Position numbers and translations under genes: made by a program
Assembly: GCA_021464245.1 (NCBI GenBank)
Contig: JADCRB010000008.1
Location: 153,058 to 217,057, forward strand
Origin: Carallia brachiata
Lineage: Eukaryota > Streptophyta > Magnoliopsida > Malpighiales > Rhizophoraceae
Reading direction: 5' to 3'
DNA length: 64,000 bases
Part shown: piece by piece, positions 1 to 8,981 of the stretch
How positions within the stretch are numbered: the stretch's first letter is position 1
How the letters are laid out: each line of letters begins with the position of its first letter
Notes under the pieces: generated by a model
The model's database searches: none
Told to the model about the DNA's origin: nothing
The model's input: the letters and a program-made list of their open reading frames with translations, nothing else

Positions 1-270
1 ATTTTTCACTGTTCCTGCCTATCAGAAATTGAATTTTTAATTCCTTCATTATTATCCTGCAGACTTTCTGCACTTATGCATGCATGTGCAGAGTGATCCA
101 ATGATGATTTTTTTTTTTTTTGTTATGATCCTGAATGTGCATGATTGTAAAATTTGTTCAGCTGTTGAAGTACATCTGAGATTACAAGAGCATGCGAGCC
201 TAGGAAGTTTCTAATGAAATGGAATAGCGTATTCTTAATATATTTGGAATCCTTTATGTATCTTTCTCAG

Positions 271-1317
271 TCATGGAGCTGTTTGAGGAGCAACATGTCC
301 CTCCTTCTGAAGCCAAAGTCTATCATCAAATTTGCAAAAGTTGTCTAATATGTGTTAAGAACACAAGTTTTGCGCATAACTATCTTGCTTATAATCCAAG
401 TAAAAAAGGTCTGTACTTTTGTTGCCTGTAGCTTGGATCTAATCATTCTGTAAAGAATTGCAACTTTCAAACCTGTCTCGAGTATAAAGTAAAAGTATTA
501 GGAGGCGTACGCCACCTGTATATTCTTGCTATTCAGAGAAAAGAATAGCATTGAAACATGTCCTGGTTGAGCCAGCTTCAGGCCTCCTTTACAGTTTTGG
601 ATGATCATAAGTTCATGCTTGTCTGAAGTGTTAATCTAATTTCTAAATTTTCCTCTTCCAAATAACCATCATGTTTGTCAATTTGTTCTGTGGTGGAAAG
701 AAAGAATTCCAAATAACGTGAAAATATGAAGGGAAAATTTGCTTGGTTGTGCCATTTAGTATGAATGAGATCGAAAGCACGTGTGACAACAAAGTTCTTA
801 GAAAATTTACATCAGTAATTTGAAACAGTCGCACCTGTGAAATTGCATGACGTCGAAACTTGCATTTACTTATGTAACTGGACTGTAGTTGCGATAACTT
901 CAAGTTGCCATAGCGTTGACGAAAAAGCAAAACGGTTAGCTCACTACAGCTTAATGTAGGGAGAAACTGCGTTCTCTTCTATATGGTATCAAACACCTTA
1001 TACGCACCATTGCAGATATCAAAAATCAAATTGAATGGTGATAGAACTGCAATCTCTGTTGAGTATTGACTAGGTGAAGCGTCCATGAGCCGTTTGGCTG
1101 GCAGCTTTGTATGGATGATATTTTCTGTTGATTTTAAGTTTTTCTTGGCAGGAAAAATTATTTTCAACTTAGCTCAGATTTGTTTCATCAACATGTATTT
1201 CACTTGATTTTGGTGATGCTTGCAGGGAGAGCTGAGGCTTTACTCATTGCTGAATATGGTAGAGGACTGAAGATAGAGTCAGCACCATCATGTGACTTCT
1301 TAGGTGCATTGCCTTAG
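271..1317 (+). CDS. Terminal two exons of an unrecognised gene (5' part outside window)
   Basis: I do not recognise the protein. An exon 271-399 follows a good acceptor (TTTCTCAG) and reads in one frame with a segment MELFEEQHVPPSEAKVYHQ; a donor GTAAAA follows at 400. The next exon, 1226-1317, follows the acceptor GCTTGCAG, joins in the same phase (A|GG) and reads RAEALLIAEYGRGLKIESAP before ending in TAG at 1315. Phase agreement across an 826-base intron and the amino-acid composition are the evidence that this is coding. The gene would be convergent with the methyltransferase gene whose stop codon is at 2202. Exons further upstream could not be placed in the first 270 bases. A chance pairing of two open stretches is the alternative, so this is tentative. 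Confidence 0.4.
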
Positions 1318-2201
1318 AGTGATGGATTCCATGGAAGCTCATTTCTCTTCTAAATCCATCAGCCTAACTTGCTGCTGTTTCAGTGCAGCACGCCAATTAT
1401 CTAGGGAAGGCCGGAGACATTGATTTAGTAGTGTGATGCCTTTAATCCTTGAGAGAATCAGAGCTTCTCAGGTTCATGAAGATCATGCAGCTGGATGGAC
1501 CATTCTTTTGTGATTTCCAGACGTTTTGGTGGGATTTTGGCCCCATTATGTATATCCACTAATTTAGGATAACTGGGAAATCTCGTGGAGCAATGTAAGT
1601 TGTAATTGGACTCCAATTAATTGCAAATCAATTAGCCAAATGATATTGCAAGAAAATGAAGTGCAGAAAGAAAACCCGAAAAAAAACTCACCTAGATCGT
1701 ATAGCTTGGTTCACAATACAATCAACTTGATTCTGATTAGTGCTCAACAGATTAAAGAGGGTTAGGTTCATGAAGTTTTTGATCTTGTAGCAAGTCAAAT
1801 TTTTTGCAAAAACAAAAAAAAAAATAATAATAATAATAAAATAAAGCAGGAATTTTGCATGTGTCACCATTTGTTACACAAGTGTCAACTGAAGATGGTT
1901 ACTAACGAAGACGTTCCAAAATCAGATCATTTAGTAACGTACATTTCAAAGTTCTTCACAACAATAAACGAAAAGAACAGAATAAAGGTTGTAAAGAAGA
2001 TGGAAGTATCACCATCTTTTAGATGAGGTTAGCATCATCTGGATCCAACAAAATGAAAAGAGACTAGCACCTCTTTTTAGACTAAATTGGAGTTTCAGAC
2101 TTTTTGAACCATTGGCTTGTTGGCTGAGATGCCCCCTTGAAAAATATAAAGGTGTTCCCCACCAATTTGGAGTCGAGCAAATTTGTGTGTAACATCTAAG
2201 T
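1318..2201. other. Intergenic, convergent 3' regions
   Basis: This is the AT-rich space between the plus-strand terminal exon and the minus-strand methyltransferase stop. It should hold both 3' untranslated regions. A short ATT/AAT run lies near 1820-1840. I see nothing else that I can name. Confidence 0.5.
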
Positions 2202-5197
2202 TTACTCGAGGGTAACCTCAAAGATGACACCTTCAAGATTCCCAACTACAGAACGGGTTCCAATTACTTCATTCATCCTCATTCCGTGATGAGCAGCTTC
2301 TCTTTCAAGTAATGAATCCATCCTGCAGAAACAGCACAAAAGAGATCCTATCATTTAAAACATTATAAAGAATGCAAAAAAGATAGGAGGAAGAAAGAAA
2401 GGAATTAAGAACCAAGGCAGCTAGCATTTAAACAATGTTTTAATACAACAGGTACCATAACAGATAACTGAAAGTGATTACAAGACAATGAAAAGAAAAT
2501 TAGGAAAAATGACCACATATACCGAATACAATACAACAACCAGCAAACAAAGTACATGCAAACATTGGCTCATTTTTTGGCGCATGAGATGGTCAGAAGT
2601 CACTGTCATCTTAAAAGTGAGATAATCCAGCATATTTGTGAGGAAAATGGATGAGGATTATAGAACCAAAAAAGAAAAAAGAAACTAAAAGTTGCAGCAA
2701 TGTGATGCCAAAACATTACGTACATCTTTGCTCGGGATACATACGCTAGCAAAATTTGCACTTTCCTTCTCGAAAGCGAAGTAGTTGTTCAACCGTATCG
2801 AGGAGCAAAGGAACACTCAATTGCTGAAAGCTTACATGTCGTTAAGGAGAATTCCCCTTGTCACTTAAAGAAATGGGACTGTAAAGAAACCAAAGAGCAG
2901 TACATAAAACTTCTCAGGAGCAAATTGCTATTTCAGCCTAGGAAGTCAGTCTGCAAATAACAAATTGCACCTGAGAGGTTATTTATTGGTTGTCCATTCA
3001 ATAACACCTTGACAATATCAAAGAATTAGAGTATGTAGAAGAATCGAATGAACCAATGCTTATATGGAGATCTATTGAAAATAAAGAAATCTAGACTTGT
3101 GTTCATAAACATTATAACAAAATACAAATGCAAGGAAATTTCTTTATATTCATCAGAATATGATAGAGAGCATGTTTGCACATTCATGATTCTTTTCATC
3201 ATCCATGCTCTAAACAGATTCTGAAAAGCACTTGAACAGAAAAAGCACAAGGAATCAAATAGGATATATATGTCAGCTCCAAGAACTAGATCAAACCCTG
3301 CCGGGTATCTTTGTAAAAGATGGTTTAATTGGTCAGAATTTCCCCACTCTAGCTTTTCCGCAACCAGTTCTGCACAGAATCCAAAAGGAAGACATCAACG
3401 AGTTTCATGTCCCTAATCCAGGCTAAAAGTCTATTCATTTTTTACTCTCACCAGCACAACTGGGATTCTCAGAAGAAGCATGGAGCTCTATATTTTTCCT
3501 CAGGATCTGAAAGTGAAATTAAGTGAACAGAAAATCAAAGTGCAGGAAGATTAGAGAAAGAAATTCATATACATTAAAACTGTATAATCTTGAATCCTTG
3601 CCTTCAGCACTTCTTCATTATGGTCAGTCAAAACAACTTGATGGCAAAATCTACTGCAGAGAATACCAGTAACCCCTGTATTTCAGATCACAACTATCAT
3701 ATAATGCAATCGCGGTTAAAGAATTGTAATAGGGAGTTTGGAATGGAATTGCATGGTTTTTGGAGATAAACCAAGAGATGAGGACTCGAATCAATGTAAG
3801 AGACCATGCTAGCATCTTTTTAATACTACTTTGGTTACCAAAAGCAATTATTGACACTGAAAAAAGCTGACTATGCTAGCACAGATAATTAAAAGGACAT
3901 TTTTCAATACTACTTTCTCATCAAAGGACATTGGAAAAAGGCAGAGGAGAGGAATATGAAAAATGCAAACACAGATTAAATACAAAGCAAGAAACAATTG
4001 CTCACCTACGCCAGCTCCTAACTCAATAATAGAACATCCTTGGAGCATTTCAGCATTTTTTGACAGATAATTATTCATAAGCATGGCACCCGGCCATACC
4101 AATTGACCTGTCAAATCAAAATCAGCTGCCACAAGACTGGTTAGTATACAGTCTGAAATAATATCTCAATTGAAAAGAACAACTTCATTGGAAGAAGAAA
4201 AGGTAAAATGATAATTTCAGCTTGCTGCCGGTAACTTGATCTTTTCACCAATATCAATATCATCTGCGTTTATGACATATTTTCCAGCAGAAGATATTTT
4301 CTCATCTGATCTACAAGCAACCATAGACGCTTTCCCAAATTTCATTGCACAAGGCATATTTACTTTTTTCTGGTTTCAGAAAAAAGAAAAGCTCATTGAT
4401 ATGTCTGAATATGGAACCATAATCCTTTCTCACAAGTTTACTCACCTAATGTCCAGAGAGTAATGATCTTTTTCAATACATGCAGTAACTCATGCATTTC
4501 ACTAAGCAAGATCAAGCTCCAAGAATACACCCCCCTCTAGAAAACAACTATCAAACCCCATTAAAGCATGGACTTTTCTCCAACCCAAAACGAGACGAAA
4601 CACTTGCACCCCTACTTCATCTGCTGTTACTGCCAATTCAATGAACCAACTAAAATGCTATGATGGGCCTCCCACCTTCATACAGTGTACACCTTTTATG
4701 AGCTTCAAGTGATTTTATTTTCCTTCTCAGTGGTGCCCAAGGTTTAATTTCAGACAACATTCATCAACTTGCAACCCAATGTAAAAAACTTTTTCAAATG
4801 AAATCCATCATTCCTAGTAGTCATGTTCTGTGGAACAGATGAAACTAATTTGCCAACTACTGAACCAAGGGATAAAAAGGGGAAATGGGTATTATTTATT
4901 TGAGTATTCTGCATCAAAACAACTAAGGAAACACTCACTAGAAGCAGATTGGAGACAAAGGAGCTGAAGAACATTAGACCCAAATGTAAAAGTTGTCAAC
5001 TTGTAACTGCACCACCCAAAAATAAAAAAAAAGAAAAGAAAATCATCATTAGCAAGTTAAAAAAAAAAAAGAAAAAAAAGGAAAAAAAAAAAAAGAAATT
5101 TCTTTGTGGGGGAGTAGATAATTTACTCGTCATTAAGAAAGAAGGATTCGTCTAAGCAAACAATCTCCTCTTCGCTTTCTTCTACTTCTTTTTGCAT
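2202..5197 (-). CDS. METTL21/23-like protein methyltransferase, frameshifted in exon 7
   Basis: A class I SAM-dependent methyltransferase of the METTL21/METTL23 type, expected to methylate a protein substrate in cytosol or nucleus. Exons (minus): 5197-5127, 5006-4939, 4125-4006, 3675-3602, 3506-3452, 3369-3268, about 2831-2724, 2322-2202. Visible motifs are an acidic N-terminus (EEEIVCLDESFFLND), DLTGQLVWPGA, the SAM-binding ELGAGVGVTGILCSR, the post-I VVLTDHNEEVLK, GFDLVLGADI, and the C-terminal EGVIFEVTLE. All junctions keep phase except exon 7. Intron 4 starts with GC (GCAAGG). Intron 6 starts ATATCCTATT and has a TCCTTAAC branch site, so it is probably U12-type. Exon 7 is one base short near 2751-2757: the frame hits TAG at 2748 instead of running into ILAYVSRAK. 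Corrected length is about 239 aa. The start is the first in-frame ATG; the frame stays open for about 40 codons upstream without an ATG. Confidence 0.85.
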
Positions 5198-5347
5198 CTT
5201 TTTGCTTTGTGCAATGGAGGGTTTTGCTGCAGTCTTCTTCCAAAGTTCTAATGCTTTGAGTGCGCTTATTTCATAGTCACTTGCCTTTTCCTTTTTTTTT
5301 TGGTTTTTTTTTATCGTTATTTGTTTTTATTAAACTGAAAATTAGTG

Positions 5348-5854
5348 GAATAAAGTAATGTTGTTAAAATCGGCTTGGACCGGCCGGTCCGATCGGTTCA
5401 ACCGGTGATCGGTCAAAGGTCTGAACCGGTTTATGGCTACAGTTACTCATTAATTCGGATCGGTTAAAATCGGTTTGAACCGGTCAAAACTGGTGAAAAC
5501 CGGTCAAAAATCGGACCCGGTTCAACCGGTTCAAACCGGGTATAAAAGTTTTATAAATTATAATTTGATCTCAATATTTATTTAAATTATAATTTGAGTT
5601 TTAAATTTAATTAAAATTTTCAATTTAGTCCTAAACTTATCAAAACTTTCAATTTAGTCCTAAATTTATCAAAATTTTCAATTTAATCCTTAAAAGTTAA
5701 AAAAATAATATTTAATACGTATAAGTATTATTTTTGTAAATTATTTTTATAAATATATATATTAATAAATACCGGTTCGACCGGTTGAACCTTGACCCAC
5801 TAATGTTTTCGGTTTGATGACCAGTCCAGTTCTGACAACCTTAGAATAAAGTAA
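5348..5854. mobile_element. Mutator-like non-autonomous element (MITE/MULE)
   Basis: An 11-bp direct repeat GAATAAAGTAA occurs at 5348-5358 and 5844-5854 and encloses about 485 bp. The ends are imperfect inverted repeats (left TGTTGTTAAAATCGGCTTGG; right end read inward TAAGGTTGTCAGAACTGGAC). Both sub-terminal regions are dense in CCGGTT/AACCGG motifs. The centre holds a short minisatellite of the motif AATTTAGTCCTAAA (about 5630-5690). There is no transposase frame. A 9-11 bp target duplication is typical of Mutator-type elements. It lies just upstream of the methyltransferase start and may affect that promoter. Confidence 0.75.
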
Positions 5855-5859
5855 GACAA

Positions 5860-6779
5860 TCCAAAGTTGATAATTTTCAACCCATCGTCTTCATTTCCAT
5901 AACTTATAATATCATGTCAAAAAATAACTTATAATATGAAAAATGAAATTAAATAAATAAAGAGGGTTAGGTTATCATCAAAAGGGGCCAAAAACAAGTG
6001 CTCAAACAATTGAATTTTCAGTATTTTTTTGACTTTTTCCCCAAATTTTGTTTTATTAAAATTCACCAGGAATTTTTTTATGCATTAGAACTGTATCACG
6101 TCTAAATTTAATTTCTATTTTCAATATAGCACAGCATGGTAGATTCTTATAAATTTTTTTGAAGTTGATTTTTTTCGTACATTGGAAAAATAATTTTCGA
6201 ATTTGATTTATGCCAGGGCAAGCATTTATTCATAACCTAACAAAAAAAAGAAAAAAATTACGCTTTTTCCAGATGTCTTGATCAGTAAATATTGGACACG
6301 TGTTTCCCTTCTCCCTTCGCCTTGTGTTAAAGAAAACTAGTTTTAATACCCGCATTACGAGTACAGATTGTATAATATTTTGTGTTAAAATTTTATTTAA
6401 TTAAAATTAAATTTACTTATACAATTTATTGCAAATAAATAAATAAATAAATCTCATAATAAACAATACAATTACCTATAAATTACAATGACAACTATAC
6501 CTTAATTTGTACAATCAGTGCTCCAAACTCTTGGATGAAATCAGTGGCAAGAATAGACCCAAACAAAAAAAATCAGTGGCAAGAAATCAGCGGCTAGTTC
6601 GAAAACATCAGTCGCAGAGCGCTACATGTAATATTGACATGCATAAAGGCATAATTTGAATTTCTAACCAAAACATCATACTGAGTAGTTCCTCATAAGA
6701 CTGCTAACAGGGAAGTGTCCATTAACAAAGATGGGTAGAAAGCGTGATAGTGGGGTTCTTCAAAGTCATATAAAGATAT
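5860..6779. other. AT-rich intergenic region
   Basis: About 900 bases of AT-rich DNA between the Mutator-like element and the AUG6-like fragment. It contains A and T runs and an AAAT-type repeat near 6438-6450. No reading frame or RNA gene could be supported. Confidence 0.5.
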
Positions 6780-7444
6780 TTACTCATCAGACATTTCACC
6801 ATTCGAGTCCGCAGTTGAGAAAAAGCCATTTACATGTTCATATAATGTAAGTGAGTCCGCCTCAATCAAAATTTTTGGTAAATGGTAGTAATTTTTCCCA
6901 GCATGACTATCGGGAAAATCATTCTCAGGCAATAAAAAGTCCACTTTAGATGTAAACAATATTTTACTCTTTGTTGAAGCCACTTTGTTTTCTAGGACCC
7001 CATCAGAAAACCTAGTTGCAAGAAGAGTTGAGAAGAAATGCTGAGCACTTTCATCCAAAGGACTTTCAAGTGACTCCAAATTGCAAGCTTGCATATAAGG
7101 AGCTGCGTCCCTCACAGATGTTTTAAGGTTTCGAATATAAAGATGCTCAGCACATTTTCAAAGTTAGCTTGACAACATCATCTGAGATAGTTTCGTAGAT
7201 ATTTTTTTTGTTCAAAAAAAGAAGTCAGATATAAAGAATTGCTTGAGGTTAGGCATAATACTTCTGCATGGAATGTCTAATTACCAAGCCTCCCACTACT
7301 ATGAGCTTGCATAGGTGACATTGCTCGACTGAGATTCTTAGTCATTAGTAGTAGGTTGGACCAAATATAGTTTACTTTTTCTATGCATTCTTATATTGAC
7401 CTTTGTGTTGCTGAAGCAACGTCCTTAAGTTGGTTAATGACTCC
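6780..7444 (-). pseudogene. Fragment resembling AUGMIN subunit 6 (C-terminal part), decayed
   Basis: AUG6 is a subunit of the plant augmin complex, which recruits gamma-tubulin to microtubules. Two exon-like blocks are visible on the minus strand. The first, after the acceptor CTGCACAG at 7445, reads VINQLKDVASATQRSI, then a TAA stop (CAA to TAA would explain it), then ECIEKVNYIWSNLLLMTKN and SPMQAHSSGRLG up to a donor-like GTAATT. The second, about 7200-6780, reads ETISDDVVKLTLKMC, shifts frame near 7150 (two bases appear missing), and continues HLYIRNLKTSVRDAAPYMQ, ESAQHFFSTLLATRFSDG, KSKILFTSKVDFLLP and YEHVNGFFSTADSNGEMSDE. The INQLK, SSGR, QHFF and NGFxSAT-like blocks match my recollection of AUG6 C-termini. 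Introns are kept, so it is a truncated genomic copy and not a retrocopy. The family assignment is from memory. Confidence 0.65.
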
Positions 7445-8013
7445 TGTGCAGAGAAGTAATCAAATTAGAGACAGCCTTGAGGGTTCAACATAGCATCTTT
7501 AAGATGGTAACTATATTGATCATGATGCAAGTTCTAACTAAAAAAATTTGAAAAAAAAAAGGGTCTAGATGCATAGCATTTAGTTAACCTTCGCAAAATG
7601 ATCTTCAGTATATAAAAACATATATAGCAGTTCCACCTTCTAAACCAAAACATGTTACACAGCGATTCATCAACATTAACCATTTTTTTTTCATAAACTT
7701 CAACCCAACAACAAATCTCAACTCATTTGGATTAAATTCACTTTGACCAAACGTCAAGGCCAGCCTTTTGGCCCTTCTCTTAGTTCTTGCTTAAGTGCAT
7801 CAGACAACCAAAAGCAGACAACCAATATAATGACAATACAAACTCAAGATAACTTATATGATAACCAAAGGAAGAACTATCTCAAATGTGTGGCTTCTAA
7901 TACCGAAATCCACAATGCTGTATGACAGAGGATCATTGATGCTTGTAAAACATTCTGACTTTCAGATATTATGAAGAAACGTTAAAGAATGAATAACTAA
8001 CCATCGTCTGTAA

Positions 8014-8235
8014 GGTTGGTGTAAGAATGAGTCGGAGGGCGGCCAAAAACAAGTTGATTCCACCAGACGACGTGGAAAAATTCTTGCTGGAGTAACTCTC
8101 AGGCGCAAAGCGGCAGAGATAAAGCAGAATGCACTGAAATGGAAAGCAGCATTGCAGGCAAAGATGGCTGAGGACGGTTCCTCTGACCGGAATTTCGAAG
8201 CCTTTGATGAGGATGTGAAGAGGAGAAATGTCTAG
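8014..8235 (+). pseudogene. Orphan coding-like open frame, unrecognised
   Basis: The plus strand is open from 8014 to a TAG at 8233 and is rich in K, R, E and A, for example RRRGKILAGVTLRRKAAEI, KQNALKWKAALQAKMAED and NFEAFDEDVKRR. It has no in-frame ATG; an ATG at 8027 is one base out of phase and reads MSRRAAKNKLIPPDDVEKF before a stop, so two overlapping frames both look protein-like. The GC content is higher than in the surroundings. The antisense frame is also open but reads as hydrophobic, serine-rich sequence typical of an antisense shadow. This is probably a broken exon or a retroposed remnant. I cannot name a family. Confidence 0.35.
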
Positions 8236-8981
8236 TTTACTAGTCTTTGATGTAGAAGAAATGCGATCAAGGAAAATCTTGCGAGCATATTTGTGATTAG
8301 CATTAACAATAAAGATTAGCAAAGCCATATTGTGTCAGATTTGGCTCTTATCTAAAAGAATAATAAATAAAATAAAACAATACTTTTAACTGTACGAGGC
8401 ATGTCGAATGTCTTTCTTAAAAGATCAGAGACACTTAAAAATTGAAAGTGTAATGCATGAGAATATTGTATCAACAACATCTTTGTTCCAGCTAATGCTG
8501 CCTTTCCATATCGTCCATGATACTTTGATCAACCTGAATCACTCAGTAGTCTTATTAGTAGGCATCCAATTCAATTGAAGAATTGATCAAAATAGGCCAA
8601 AAATCACAGAGAAGTATGCCACCTGTTATGGACAAACCACAGCAATAATATATATGTATAGACTATAATATCGATATTAATAATAACAAAAAGTTTTATA
8701 TTTTGGTTGAATTGCTTCTTTTTTCCTTTTTTCGAAATTGAATCATTTACCTTCTACTTACTTGGCAGCTTCTGCTCCAGAAAACATGGATTCAAACAAA
8801 ATGAATAATGCTGGCATTGAAATTTTGCATTACAATGACGCTCTGTGTTTGTTTTATTCCCATATATAGAGCTTACAAATCAGAGAGTATATATTTTAAT
8901 AAGACACCATGTTGGGAACCAACTCTCAGGTTCACTGAAGAGTGTTATCTGGTAATGGAATGAACACCAAGCTGCAACCTC
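8236..8981. other. 3' flank of HMG-CoA lyase
   Basis: AT-rich sequence downstream of the lyase stop codon, which should include its 3' untranslated region. No other feature could be supported. Confidence 0.5.

Noticed and set aside
643..1167. Two minus-strand frames MLFRQRYGNLK... and MKIIFPAKKN...
   Set aside because: No domain, no splice context, and they fall in the proposed intron of the plus-strand terminal gene.
4236..4463. Antisense frame starting MPCAMKFGKASMVAC (4357 down) considered as the methyltransferase start
   Set aside because: Exons at 5197-5127 and 5006-4939 give a better N-terminus that joins in phase to DFDLTGQLVWPG; this frame lies in the intron.
7969..8328. 119-codon minus-strand frame MALLIFIVNANHK...
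   Set aside because: It is the antisense of a more protein-like plus-strand frame and shows no domain.
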